From Aspidapion aeneum (lineage: Eukaryota; Arthropoda; Insecta; Coleoptera; Brentidae), in NCBI GenBank assembly GCA_963576565.1, contig OY755046.1, positions 66,439,583 through 66,503,582 of the forward strand: a stretch of DNA of 64,000 bases. The letters run 5' to 3'. Each line of letters begins with the position of its first letter. Position 1 is the stretch's first letter. A model generated the notes under the pieces. The model had not been told where the DNA came from, ran no database searches, and was given only the letters and a program-made list of their open reading frames with translations. A program made the position numbers and the translations under genes. Below, piece after piece: positions 11,637-23,201 of the stretch.

Positions 11637-12329
11637 CTAAACTCTTGGACTGCAAAAGAAGCCTGGGACTAAGGTTGTGCGCATGCGCGGGGTCGTTTTG
11701 TACTAGGCTACTACTAGGGACACTAGAGGAAAAAGGCACGTGGTTCTCTATCACAGCAGATTTATGGCGTCTCAGAGGTTCGGGACGGTTCGGCAGCTTA
11801 TCGGACACCTTCGGGGAATTGTCGGCTATCTTCGGTTGAGTTTCAACTAGGTTTGCTATCGTTTCGGTTACTTTCGATTGTGTTTCGACTGTTTTCGCAC
11901 ACGATTTGCCAACTTCGGATACATTCGGCTGTACTTCGGGTTGTTTCGAGCCGACTACGCCTACTTTCGTATCTCTATTGGGTGTTCCCGATTGAACTTC
12001 GGCATTGTCCGTGCTTGTTTCGAGTCTTTTCGTATTCTGTTCACTCGACAGTGGTGTGCGGGCGATAAAATTGTGCGTTCGTGCATCGTCGGCTAGTAAT
12101 CGCTTAATTTCGTGCGTTGTCGGGTTGATTCGCGGAGATTCGGGGAGGGATTGGACGGTGAACGATTGCAGAGTTGCCAGTGCGCCATTTTTCAGGAGAT
12201 TTGTGTGCAGGAGTGTGTCAGTTGTTGTGGATTTTAGTTCGACATCTAACGCTTGATGTCGAGGAATGTCGCCGATTTTTGGAGCTCTGGTTTTTCTGCA
12301 GCTGCATCCTGCGTCCTGCCATACATTTG
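11637..12329 (-). CDS. Camkk: CaMKK exon 2: long disordered N-terminal region
   Basis: This 693-bp exon encodes residues 8-237. The acceptor is TTTTTTGCAG and the donor TTTAG|GTGAGT; 230 codons stay open without a stop. The sequence is polar and probably disordered, with degenerate short repeats of the type ETQ(S/P)K(V/I)xE/D and SPKVSD between about residues 130 and 190. A Cys pair lies near the start (AGCSCRKTRAPKIGD). No known domain is seen. It contains no methionine, nor do exons 3 and 4, so translation must begin upstream. The 2-base start phase fits the single base left by the exon at 63124. The high C+G and low TE content contrast with its surroundings. Confidence 0.92.
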
Positions 12330-12472
12330 CTGCAAAAAATAAAGATATAAATAAATTGATATTATGCCATTTTCTTTTCTTTATTGCTAAAGTTTAGATA
12401 TTAACTAATAAGTAATATATTTGATATCTAATAATGCATCTTCGCTTTGCTAGTAACTTCTAAGCGTTACAT

Positions 12473-12810
12473 CTGGGTAGCTATTCTGGGTCTTGAGCGA
12501 TGTGATAGTTCCCATCACATGCTTTGGCCAACGGCACGCTTTAAATTAGCTCTGAGCCAAGTGCTATGCGAAAAGACCTCCATTGCGCAAGCTTCTGCTA
12601 CGATCCGACTGAGAAGCGTTCAGTCGGTACAGTACAAGAGAACAGATTTCACTTCAAACTCGTAAAATTCACTAACTCTGAAGAGTGGGTGACTATGCCA
12701 TTGGTCGAGACAAGTTATTTCGCACAACACGCGACTGCTCAGAGTTTGCTATTGGCCAAAGCGTGTGATGTGGTTGGTCACCTTGTTCAAGACCCAGAAT
12801 AGCTACCCAG
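12473..12810. mobile_element. Foldback element with CTGGGTAGCTATTCTGGG ends, copy 1
   Basis: A 338-bp element. The left end CTGGGTAGCTATTCTGGGTC is the reverse complement of the right end. The inner parts of the terminal repeats are more diverged (GCGATGTGATAGTTCCCATC on the left, GTGTGATGTGGTTGGTCACC on the right). Relatives occur in opposite orientation at 44573-44803 and 44815-45103. It carries ATTGG/CCAAT pentamers and has no credible ORF. Confidence 0.85.
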
Positions 12811-13090
12811 GGCTGGTTGGAAGTCATCTTTTGTGGATACGCACCATAAAAGTTTTTTTTTGTGATATTACGTCAAGTAGAATAGAAATGTTTGCCGGCA
12901 TTTTTTGCTACAACATGTTAAAATAACACGGGTTTTTAAAAACAATTTTTTTTCCCAGAATAATATAAAAAATTATCAACTGCCCACGTTTTGTTTATAA
13001 AACAAATGAATAATACGCTAGTTAGTTTTTTTAATTAATTGTTTGTTTAAAAAATTGGACGCTTTTTTAAACAATTAAATACGCTTTTAG

Positions 13091-13244
13091 CAGGGGCGGA
13101 TTTAGGAATTTTATTTGGGGGGGGATATTAGGATAAATATTACATAGTGACCAGAAGGAGCATTCATGTGTGTCAAAGATAAATATAGTTTGAGATTTGG
13201 AGGGGGAAAATTCCCCTTTCTCCCCTCCCGTAGATCCGCGCCTG
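13091..13244. mobile_element. Short hAT-like MITE of the G-run family
   Basis: The terminal repeats are CAGGGGCGGATTTAG and the reverse complement of TAGATCCGCGCCTG, each followed inward by a G/C run. Flanks GCTTTTAG and GCTTTTAA look like an 8-bp target duplication, though the exact frame is uncertain by one base. About 154 bp, non-coding. Confidence 0.75.
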
Positions 13245-14589
13245 CTTTTAACCCACGTATTCACATTGCAAGCTTATAGAAAAATTCTGAGAATTTTCAG
13301 CAAAATTATCTACCAGAAAAGTATAAGTTATAAGAAAAAAAGAAAAACTAAGTTGTATTTTACAATTTCACCCTTACGTTTTTATTCTTATTTGAACACT
13401 TGCTAAATTAGTTTGTCTTTTTCTAAGCAGGCTTCACTACGGCCAGTATAGCTTTTTTTATACTGTTGATGTATTTATGCATTTTAAGGGACTCAAACAG
13501 CGTTTTTAATCCCCAGGAATAAAAAGTATATAGCTACTATTCCATACATCTTAGCAATATAGGGGCCTTTTTTAGTTTTCTTTTTGGATGCATAGGAATT
13601 TGTGACTAATCTTGTCATACTCCAAATTGTGATAATTTGTAAAATAAATTTGTTTTAATGATTTTTAAAAAAATTTTAATTGGTTCATGTACTAGGGTAA
13701 CTCTTCCTCATATGTTTAGGTACCATCAATTTTCTAAAATCGAAAACTTATTTCTTTTATTTGATATTCAACATCTAATGTTGGGTTTATATAGATAAAA
13801 GTAAATAATAAAATAAAAATAGAAGTTTTCTTTATTGGGTGTGTAGGTAGGAGTAGGTGTTTAAATACAGAACCAGATAAAAATAAAAATAAAAAGTAGG
13901 CCAAGTTTTATATGTTTTTTATTTTCTCTCGAAAAGGATGTGCGTCTCATGACCTTTTTTGTTGTTTTGATGTAAAATATCCGGCTTTCTTTTTGTTTTT
14001 TTAGTACCATTCTTAAGTAATCCAACTTTAAAAAGTCAGTGGTTTAAGCCAAAAACTATTTTAGAGGTTTTTTTAACAAAAATCGTTTTTAAAAATTTAT
14101 TAAAATTTTTATTTGGCTGAATAAACAGCAAATATATTTTTATATTTATTTTTATCTGTATAAAGCCAGCATAACAAACCAAAATTATTTTGCCTAAAAT
14201 TTCAATAGACTTTTTTCCAAGCTTTATCATCTTAGTATGTTACTTACACAAAACTTCTGCTTCCATAATTTTAAATTGACACTTTGACACTATTTGTTTG
14301 TAGATTCTTTGTTAAGAACAATTAGCAGATATAATGTGATAATTGTTTTTTGAAGTCTGTGAAATACTTGCTAATATATTGTTTGTTTTTTGAAGAAATT
14401 TAGACTGACTTTTTTCACATCTGAAAAAAGTTTCTTAACATCCGCTTTTCTCAAAGAGCACTGACTAATTCGTGTAACATATGAGAAAGACCGAATTTCC
14501 AACAATAATAATAATACAATATTAAAAGAAACACGTACAGTGCAATAAACAAAATAAAACATCAAACAGAATCAAATTTAAAATGGTCA
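13245..14589. other. Part of CaMKK intron 1, no gene recognised
   Basis: AT-rich sequence. No domain, RNA gene or clear terminal repeat was recognised. The small open frames here have no coding character. Confidence 0.5.
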
Positions 14590-15720
14590 AATGATAATGA
14601 TGATGATGATTCATATGTGAGTGGGCTTTGTAGTCCTTCCAATGCGACCACAAGTGGGCCTATTGTGGCTCACTTTTGAGTGGTTTCTCACCACTGTATG
14701 CCTAATCCTCCAAAAAATCCGGTCAGTTTGGGTAAGACACTGTTCAGATCTTCTGAGTCAATCTGAGTTTTACCGAAAGTCTTCTGATGTAAACGTGCAA
14801 TAGCCGGACATTCGCACAGTACATGTCTGACTGTTTCGTACATTCAGCCTCTTCTGTTAGTCTCATTCTGTGCATGGGTACCCTCTCACTATAGGTATCT
14901 CCTGTCTGGTAAGTCCAATGATGTTCCTGGCTCAGTTTCTACAAGGTCCTTTAATGAGCTCTTTAGAGTGAGCCAGTTCTGGTATATTTATCCAGTATTA
15001 TTGGAAGCTATTCTCCAACCATTTTAATATGGTTGATTTAGCAGCATTGTATGATATCCCCAGGGCTGGTTCGGGGCCAAAAAACTCGGCAGATGCCGCG
15101 TCCCTCGCTGCTTGGTCTGCGTCTTTCTCTCATTTCCATCGTGCCCAGAATGCCCTAGTGTCCATATTAATGACACATTGTTAGCTCTACCAAGCGCATT
15201 CAGCGAATTCCTGCAGCTCCTCATGGTTCTCAATGACACTGTATAGGAATCAAGCGCTCTTATCGGAGAAGATTTTTATTATCCTGTTGGTCCATTCGTG
15301 TTCAGTAATCCACCGGGCACACAGTTCAATGGCTAGGACTTCGGAATGAAATATAGTAGCCAATTGGCCAAGACTATGTTTAATCTCGACTTTCTCTTGG
15401 ATACTAACAACTCCTGATCCAACGCTTGATGGCATTTTGGATCCGTCGGTATACCAGATGCTATCGTAATTTGAAAAATTGGTCCTGTTCTTTAACCAGT
15501 CCTCCCCCTCCGGGAGGATAATGTTATATAGCTTTCTGTTGTACACCGTGTTGGGTATGACGTCGGATATCATTCCTAGAGTTGCGTCCAACTCTTGTTC
15601 CCTAATTAGGGCTGTTGATATCACTTTTTTGCCCTGTCATCCTGGTGGCTGGCCCTTATTCTGCATGTTGCTCTTCGTGCCTTCGCCTCTAAGAAAATGT
15701 GAAGCGGAGGTAAGTTTAGT
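14590..15720 (-). pseudogene. RNase H and 3' region of an R1/I/Loa-type non-LTR element
   Basis: A broken minus-strand copy. The RNase H domain shows IWYTDGSKMPSSVGSGVVS (first catalytic Asp), HSEVLAIELCARWI (Glu), a damaged KIFSDKSA (second Asp) and, after a break, the SLIWTLGHSGHDGNE block that carries the terminal His/Asp region. At least two frameshifts or stops lie between 15024 and 15250. Downstream, 14620-14860 matches the 3' part of the copy at 18030-18880 (the shared string CTATTGTGGCTCA near 14655 and 18090), so both belong to related families. Confidence 0.8.
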
Positions 15721-15889
15721 AGGGTCAAATGGATTTGTTTAAAAGTATATCATTTGTTTTTGTTTACATCTGAAGCAGGACCACTACACAAGAGATTACG
15801 ATCCCACACAGATTTGTAAACTTATAACTTTTTTTATATTTTATACATAGAATATTAAATTAATTAAAAATATCAACATTTTCTCTAAC

Positions 15890-16517
15890 ATAGCCAATTT
15901 TATAAAAACATTTCCAAACTAGTAAGATCCTTGCATTTTGAAATTTGTATTGGAGAACTTGGCTTTACTTTTATATCAATTCTTTTTACGGAATACCATT
16001 TTCGCGTACTTGGCTTTTTTTACATGAAATATTTTTGTTATGATTTCACTTTTTTTTTTAAGGATTTGGATAAATATAACTTTGAAACTAGTAAAATATG
16101 CGGAATATTGTTCAAAACTTTTGCAATGGTTTATTAAAAATGTTGCGGTTTAAAAAAAAATTTTCTATGGTTTTATTATATTTCCTATCAATCTTCCTAT
16201 CCGTGTTCCTCTCAGCTCTCTAGCGTTTCTGGAAGTGGGCAATGTTACTTTTACATAACTTTAAATTTATAGGGGAGGGAAGTTAATTAAAATTTTGGAG
16301 TTTTCTAAAAATGTTTCTATAGTTTGATCATAATTCCTATCGGTCTTCCAAAGCTCAGCTCTCTAGCGTTTCTGGAATTAGGCAATGTTACTTTTACATA
16401 AATTTACACATATAGTTGAGGGAAGAATTAGAATTTTGGGGTTTTCTTGTTTTTTTTTCCAAGGTTTTGGTCATAATTTCTATCAGTCTGCCAAAATTCA
16501 GCTTTGTAGCATGTCTG
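15890..16517. repeat. Interspersed repeat, left half, with internal tandem duplication
   Basis: This matches, in inverse order and orientation, 34020-34230. Shared strings include TTTGAAATTTGTATTGGAG and CAGTCTGCCAAAATTCAGC. Within it a unit of about 148 bp is duplicated (TCAGCTCTCTAGCGTTTCTGG at about 16213 and 16361), with a partial third. A 1,200-bp element interrupts the repeat at 16518. Confidence 0.75.
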
Positions 16518-17717
16518 CCCAACAAACAATTAAAGTTGTAACGACGAAACCCCAACTAGAAAGAATTTCTTAAAAGTAACCGCAACGTACTCCCGCTACG
16601 TCTCAGTATACCATACAGCGACGTTATAATTCCCTAAGTGGGGAACCAATTTCTGGTTATAACTACTTGGCCAAGTGTTTAAAGTCACTGTAGTAACAAC
16701 TACACTACTACGTCGTAGCCAGGTATCTACTACGTCGTAGAGGCTGTTTTTTTTCCGTAATGGCATAAAAGTTGCGATGTAGTTGCAAATAATATAATCG
16801 TTTCTTTTTGGTAGAATTGTTACACAATATGGTGGACACAACAGTAAACAGACTCGCTTAGTTTTTTTGTTTGGTTATGGTTATAATATGAACTATGTTA
16901 TCCAAAAGTGTGAGAATTTACGAGCAGAGGATCAAAATTCGAGTGCGACGCAAAGTTTTTTGTATAACATGCATTATATATATTGCAAAAAACCGGTGCG
17001 CCCGTAAAATTGAGCCGTTTTCTGGTAGCTGATGGAATTTTTGTGTTGTGATTTCGGAGGTTATGTTTTCATAATCGACAGTTAACTCCAACAAATGGTG
17101 CTTAAGAAGAGCATTTTTGGTAAGCTTCAACAAATTTGTTTATAAAATAGTATGGCTCTTTAATATGAGCTCATAAAACGACAACAAAAATATTAAATTT
17201 TCTTTCTTACATAAAAACATGGCGTCCCAAACTATATTCCCTGATAGTCGAAAAGGTTACTTGAAAGTAGTTGCAGCTTTAAAGTTGATCCAAAAAGTTA
17301 TTTTGTCTACATTGTTACATCAGATGTTACTATGATGACACAAACTTTTGTGGTAAAAATTAAAGTTATAATGTAGTTGTCGGATACACTTGTTTGGGAC
17401 TCCAATGAAGCTTAACTTTCCAGTGGTAATTAAGTAGGATGTAAAAGTCAGGGCGACTACGAAATAACGACTAAAAAGAAAGTAAAACTTTAGCAACGTC
17501 CTATTGTGGTAGAGAAGACTTTCAGAATCGACTATCAAGAAACAATCCTATGAAGTAGTTTAGAGGGTCGTTTTTACGAAACAGCTACTATTTCCTGATA
17601 CTAAATAGTTGTTAGAACTAAAAAGTAACAAATTTTGGTTGGGATCACCACATTTCTACTATAAGAAAGTAGCAAAGCCTTTAGAACATGTAGCCGCTAC
17701 TATAAATGTTAGTTGGG
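16518..17717. mobile_element. 1,200-bp non-autonomous element with CCCAACAAACA ends, copy 1
   Basis: The termini CCCAACAAACA and TGTTAGTTGGG form an 11-bp near-perfect inverted repeat, flanked by TG on both sides. A second copy of exactly 1,200 bp lies at 58649-59848 with few differences, also flanked by a dinucleotide repeat (AA). It is rich in ACTAC/GTAGT motifs, including CTACTACGTCGTAG. No protein-coding region is credible. The two-base target duplication and lack of CACTA ends leave the superfamily open. Confidence 0.9.
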
Positions 17718-17990
17718 TGGAAGTATTGTAGAATTTTGATGATCTACACGTGAGTGAGTGAGTGGCAATTTCGACGTTTTTTGAAATTTCGTAACTACTC
17801 TACTACTTTATGGAAGTCCATGAAACTTGGAGGGGTTGTTAACTCTATGAAGATCTATGACTGTGCAAAGGTTTCGTACCTCATTCGGAAGTAGAGTTTT
17901 GGAGAGGTTAAATATGATTTGAAATGTTTTAAGAAAAGATGGTAAAGCAGTTTATGTAAACTTGGCGGGGCACTGCCATGCACCCAGATA
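17718..17990. repeat. Interspersed repeat, right half after the 1,200-bp insertion
   Basis: This matches the inverse of 33775-34020: both carry CGTAACTACTCTACTAC-like text, a CCATGAAACTTGGAGGG block and an AAACTTGGCGGGGCAC end. With 15890-16517 it forms one repeat split by the insertion. Confidence 0.75.
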
Positions 17991-18029
17991 CAGATGGGGT
18001 TGTGCCTCGACCCAAAATATTAAAGGCTA

Positions 18030-18880
18030 GGTTAGGTTTGACTATGAGTGGTGCGACTGTCGCCCCTCCACTGCGACTCAAGTGGTCTATTGTGGCTCAT
18101 TCCAACTTAAATATCACCAATAACTATCTCCTTTATGAAGCAGATCCGTTTGTTTGGTGATATTTCCTCAAGATCTTGAGGCTCTATCTGTCGGGGTCCG
18201 AATATTTTTGCCCTAGTTCTTTGTCTTGCTACGCAGTGGCAGATTAGATGAAGTGGCGTTTCCTCCTCAACACCACAGAACCTACACGCTGGTGTGTTGC
18301 TTACTCCCAGTCTGTTCATGTGTTTGTTGAGTCGGCATTGGCCTGTGTATAGCCCTGTGATTATTCTTAGGCTATTCCTGTTTAATTCCAGGAGTTGGTT
18401 CGTTCTGTGTTTGTCTGGCTTGCTTAGGTTTTGGAGTGTTGTTGTTTCGGGGTTGCCCGCCAGTTTTGAGTCTCCTTTCTAACAACTTACTCTTCTATTT
18501 CTTTTGTGACTGTGGCCTTAAATAAGCCGAAGTAAGGCTCCGGTCCAACCAGCGTGGATTCTGCTCCCGCCCTGGCTAGTGCGTCTGCTTTTTCATTTCC
18601 CTCAACTCCCGTGTGGCTTGGCACCCAGACAAGACTGATCTTGTTGGTTCTGCTGGCTTGTCTTAGGGTTTCAAGACAATTCCAGACTAGTCTGGATTGA
18701 ATTTTGTGTGAGCTTAATGCTTTTAGAGCTGATAAGCTATCTGAGATGATTTTGATGCTTTTGTTTGAGAGGTCCCTGCCGGTAATCTCTCTACAGCATA
18801 CTGCTATTGCATGTTGCTAAGTTTCCGAGTCCCACAGATATTTCAGTCCGTGGACCCGTCACACCCGCACCCACCCCTAT
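18030..18880 (-). pseudogene. RNase H plus zinc-knuckle C-terminus of an R1/I/Loa-type element
   Basis: On the minus strand an RNase H tail (HKIQSRLVWNCLETLRQASR, then SLVWVPSHTGVEGNEKADAL with its conserved His) is followed by LTQ-type linker text and GLYTGQCRLNKHMNRLGVSN. Then comes a CCHC knuckle CRFCGVEEETPLHLICHC (Cys-X2-Cys-X8-His-X4-Cys). The 5' part (RT, endonuclease) is absent. Frameshifts separate the RNase H and knuckle segments near 18480. It is a dead fragment in CaMKK intron 1, in the same orientation as the copy at 14590-15720. Confidence 0.83.
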
Positions 18881-18899
18881 ATATTAAAGGCTAGATGTC

Positions 18900-19810
18900 A
18901 CTTGATTTTTTTTATTTTTGAGTTTGGTTAATTTTGCATTAGCAATATTCTGCACACGTACACCAGTATTTAGTTAGATCTTAAAACTTAGCATTTTAGA
19001 CCGGGTATAAGTATCAAGTCTATAGACCTGATACCGACCGGTTTAAGCTTATTTTTTTAATACTTACAGGTCAATTAACTGCAAAGATTTAGTTCAACCT
19101 AATGTGCAATATGATAGTCAGCATTTCTCAGTGAGCTTCATCTCATATAAATTCAAACTAACTTTAGAAATAAAGAAAAAACATAAAACATTTGTAACGA
19201 AATGTCATTTTTAAGTCCCTGCAGTCGTAGGATTCCCGTTAAAATAGTCTCAAATTGTAGTACCACCCCTGAGGGGTGGTTTAAAGTTCAAAAAACAATA
19301 GAAATAATCCATGATTGATAAAAAAAAACTCAAATACAAAAATTTTCAAAGCTAAATAATACATAAATAACTTAAAACTATATCTGTAGATGCATTACCG
19401 TCTTAAATACGTATCAATATTTAAATACTGTAAAAAGCAAAAGATATATTAGAATCCGTTTTCAATTACACATCCACCAAAACAATCGAACATCGGTTTA
19501 ATCATCGCTAACTTGTCTAAAAAATTAACATGTAAAATAAAGCGGACAGCTGACACTGACTTACTCCGTTTTTATTGGACATCTCCTAGTGACGTTTATT
19601 ATTTTTATTTATTTCTAAACATTGTAAGGAAATAATGTCTTTGTTACAACAAAAAAAGATGACCCATATCGCAAGGTATTTATAAATAAATAAATTTACA
19701 TAAATTTTAAAAACAATTGCATTCACGGAAAAAATAAGTTAAACCTTCAACCAAAATCTTACTTGTAGATCCAGGATTGTAGCACATAGTACTGTAGACT
19801 CTTTAGTAAA
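18900..19810. other. Part of CaMKK intron 1, no gene recognised
   Basis: AT-rich sequence without recognisable domains. A small palindrome, CACCCCTGAGGGGTGG, lies near 19264. Confidence 0.45.
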
Positions 19811-19987
19811 TGTAGAGTGGAAAGGCTAAGTGATCTAAGTGCCAAAAAGCATTTTTGTGGGAAACTAAAAAAAACTGTACAATTTATGCATGCGGACTTA
19901 CGGATAACGTCATTTTAAATATGCCATATAGAGCATAAGGTGGGGAAATGACACTTAGATCTTATGGCCTCGTTTTGGCCTTGACAT

Positions 19988-21195
19988 CATTGGTGTAGCT
20001 AGCCTTACTTTTCAGGGGGGGGGGCGTGGCCCCGGTCTATCTTGAACAAAAAGCAAACATAGGTTTTAAAGAGTCGTGCAAAGTGTGCAATGAATAAAAA
20101 AAATACGCGCATTAAATGTTCTAATATTTTAATATAACAAATTTAATAATACATTTACCAACTTATTTATATGTATACACAGGAAGTATGTAATTCAGCA
20201 ATTCTACAAAGAAAGTTTTCTACGTCGCTGACTGAAAGCGTCTACCACACTGTCTAAGTCGACCTCAACATCTTTTTCTATGAATAACAATGACAAACCT
20301 AGACACTCAGGTTCAGGCTCTTGAATCATAGTTGTTCTAAGCCAATTAAAAACTCTCCTCATGGCAGAGAAAGACCTCTCGCAAGTTGCACTTGAAATTG
20401 GAAGAATACTCGCAACTTTAAAAAGTTGGTAGAGGTTTGGATAGGTGTTTTCTGCTATATGTTGTTTGATAGAATCATGACCAACAGTTTGATTTAACCG
20501 AAAAATACAATTCTTTAAAACGGTCATTTCTGCTCTTAGAGTAGAAGTGTTAATATTAAAAATTTCCCGGTATTGCTCGACGAATTTATTCCATTTAACG
20601 ACGTGGGAAAACTTAATGTGAAAATGGTTATGAAATTGTCACCAAAATGGGAAAATTTCCATAAGACACTAAACGCTAACCTCAAAAAAACTAAAAAGAT
20701 TATTATATTTATTTTAGAAAAACAGTTTAAAAAGGTCTTTTATAACCTTACGACATCTACAACCCGATTTCGGAAACAGAGGGGCAAAGGTCGCTATCTT
20801 TATTAAATGCGAAATTCAACTTACACTTCTATAATATTTTACAAGATGTCGCCAATATGTATGAAATATTCAATATGCATAATTATGTTTAAATTTAAAA
20901 AATATTTTCGGGAAATTGCATAAGTGCAGAAAAGTTACCTATAATTTAAAGAGAAAAAGCCTAATTCCGCAAGACAAGGGCTTTTTCCTGAAATGTAAAC
21001 ATTATCTGAATGATTTTAAATTTTAATGCACCTATTTTATTTGAATATTTCCCGAATAATAATAGAAAAGTATGTATTTTCAGCGTCATGTTCTTTTACT
21101 AGTAGTCGGAAGGGGAGGCCTAAAATATCTTAGGGGGGCCTGAAGGACTTCAGGGGGGGCCAGGCCCCCCTGGCCCTCCCCTAGCTACGCCAATG
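19988..21195 (-). mobile_element. Internally deleted hAT transposon
   Basis: A 1,208-bp element. The terminal inverted repeats are CATTGGTGTAGCTAG and the reverse complement of CTAGCTACGCCAATG, each followed inward by a G- or C-rich run. The flanking 8-bp duplications are CTTGACAT (19980-19987) and CTTGACAC (21196-21203), seven of eight matching. An 8-bp duplication and the hAT dimerisation domain inside fix the superfamily. Most of the transposase is deleted. Confidence 0.93.
20204..20572 (-). pseudogene. hAT transposase C-terminal dimerisation fragment
   Basis: About 120 codons are open to a stop at 20204. They include LYQLFKVASILPISSATCER and SFSAMRRVFNWLRTTM, the signature of the hAT dimerisation domain found at the C-terminus of hAT transposases and of ZMYM1-like proteins. 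The zinc finger and the catalytic DDE region are missing. It lies between hAT-type terminal repeats, so it is a transposon relic, not a host ZMYM gene. Confidence 0.9.
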
Positions 21196-21278
21196 CTTGA
21201 CACCCACATCATTTTGGGTGGAAAATCAAAAATTTGTATATTTTGGCACTTAGATCATTTAGCCTGGCCACTCTACAA

Positions 21279-22027
21279 ATACTGGTGGTCGAGTTTTACT
21301 TTTATTTTGTAAAGTACGTGGGTATAAGCGATAAAACCATCATAAATTTAACATAAATGTTAATGTGTATATTTTTAATTTTGTCGTTAAACTATTAATA
21401 TTTTATCGAGCTTGTTTTGCATATTATACCCACCAAGTGGTGGTGATGACGTCTTTTGTAGTTTTGTCTTTGTTTTTTTTAACCATTAAACTTAAACCAA
21501 TAATTAATTAGAAATTTATTACAGGGGACTTTTCCAAACCCAAAACATTTAAAAAACCGTGAAAATTTAAATAATTCGATGAAAATCCTTAGTAAAATAG
21601 AGATAGGGGAAACTGGGGGTGGTTGTCTCACGGGTTGACTATCACACCTGCGAAAACATAAAACTAACTCAATGAATGAACCCATTGATCGGCGTCGAGA
21701 GAAATCCGGAGAGCCTAACTCTTTTTGTTAGTTTTTCATTTAGTTAGCTGTAAAACAAATGCCGTAGTTGTGTTTGTTGTCATACCTTTCAAAACTTTTC
21801 CATTTATTTGATTTATATGCAAATCTTTAAGGCCCTTATTTTTAATTTTTCTCTAGGCTAAGAAATATTACAATTTCCTAAAATCTATCTTTTATTTCTG
21901 AAACAAAAGTTTGCATTTATTATTTAATTTAAAATAAAACTAAAAACCGATAACAAAACATTGAATTAAATAAGCAATTGTTCGAAAATTCCACCGTTGG
22001 TATTCATGCAAATCCTGCATCGATGAA
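21279..22027. other. Part of CaMKK intron 1, no gene recognised
   Basis: AT-rich sequence. The 5' or 3' flank of the neighbouring transposase pseudogene must be here, but I could not fix its terminal repeats. Confidence 0.4.
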
Positions 22028-22955
22028 TTAGAGACATGCATCTTTAATCATTTTTTCAGAAATTTCTTCTATGGCTTGAACAACGGCTGCCTCAAGTTCT
22101 TCTATGGTATTATGAGTAGTAGAATAAACGTTATCCTTTAAGTATCCCCAAATACAAAAATCAAGAGGCGTAAGGTCCGGCGAACGTGCAGGCGAAGCAA
22201 CTGGACCTCGATTTCCGATCCAGTTATTTCCATGTGGCTGATTCAAATAGTCGATTATAATTCTTGCATTATATGGAGGTGTTCCATCCTGCTGGGACCA
22301 CATGTTTGCTACATCTTGAAGAGGCATATTTTCTAAAATTTGGTAAACGTAATTTTGTAGAATTTCTAGATATCGAGGTGCCGTCAAATTATTATGAAAT
22401 GTTAAAACGTTCATGACTCGTAGCCATACATTTAAACCCGACCTAACTTGATGGTGCACCTCACGATTGAAGAACGGATTTTCATCGGCCCAGTACACGT
22501 AGTTATGTCTGTTAAACACCCCGCAGTTTGTAAACCTGCTTTCATCTGACCACAGAACCTCAAGCGGAATTTGAGAGTTTTGTTTTGTATGAACCAATTG
22601 CAAAAAAAGGTTCTTCTTTCTAAGTTGCCATCTCGGAGTGCTTGACTAATATGTGTTGCATATGGGTGATACATAAATTTTTTAAGAATTCTTTGTGCAG
22701 TTGATTTGGGTATTCAACATTATTTTCCAGTTCACGAAGGAAGATGCGAGAATTATCAACGACACTTTGTAAAACCAGAGCTTCAATATTTTCATCAGTT
22801 TGTCGATTACGATTTTGTTTTTTAAATGAACCATATTCAATTAAATTATTTCTAAGTATTCTAAAGATTGACAAACCTGGTTGTCGTCTTTCTGGATATC
22901 TCTGAAAGTACATATCTCGAGCTCTTCCAGCATAACACAAAATATACATTCATAC
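22028..22955 (-). pseudogene. Mariner/Tc1-type transposase pseudogene (DUF4817-like HTH plus DDE)
   Basis: Three overlapping minus-strand frames make one broken transposase. The N-terminal part (22955 down to about 22680) has a helix-turn-helix region with MYFQRYPERRQPGLSIFRIL, as in the HTH family paired with DDE_3 domains in many insects. A short middle frame follows (HPYATHISQALRDGNLERRT), then the catalytic part from about 22600. The acidic residues lie in WSDESRF, SQQDGTPPYNA and SPDLTPLDFCIW; about 41 residues separate the second and third if the third is the Asp of PLD. Two frameshifts, near 22675 and 22605, inactivate it. Terminal repeats were not identified. Confidence 0.87.
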
Positions 22956-23087
22956 ATATCTACTTTCTCCCAATTTGGAAACCTTTCCATGTTAAATTTG
23001 ATTGATAATGTAACCATCAATTTACTGTCAAAATAGAGGCACCAAGAACCTCATTATATCAGAATTTATATATCTGGAGAACAGCAT

Positions 23088-23201
23088 CGCTGTGGAATGG
23101 ACTCCCTGCTACAGTTTTCCCTGCAGATTACAACCTGAACCGTTTCAAAAACAACATACACCAACATTTCCGCGCACTTGCCGCTTCTCGAGCGTGATAA
23201 G
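23088..23201 (+). pseudogene. C-terminal scrap of a non-LTR reverse transcriptase
   Basis: The plus strand encodes WNGLPATVFPADYNLNRFKN with FRALAASRA and a stop. The WNxLP...FPxxYNLxRFK pattern is typical of the end of Jockey/CR1-like RT proteins. Nothing of the RT core is attached. Confidence 0.7.

Larger units (their letters stand above)
19811..21278. mobile_element. Foldback element split by a hAT insertion
   Basis: The ends TGTAGAGTGGAAAGGCTAAG (left) and the reverse complement of TTAGCCTGGCCACTCTACA (right) pair over about 37 bp with several mismatches and continue inward through AGTGATCTAAGTGCCAAAA and TTTTGGCACTTAGATCATT. Removing the hAT element at 19988-21195 leaves a foldback of about 260 bp. 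Confidence 0.85.

Noticed and set aside
16596..16841. An ORF conserved between 16596-16841 and 58727-58972
   Set aside because: It is conserved only because the two 1,200-bp elements are near-identical; composition and lack of any domain argue against coding.
20204..20572. Host ZMYM1-like gene
   Set aside because: The similarity is to the hAT dimerisation domain and the frame lies between hAT terminal repeats with an 8-bp target duplication.
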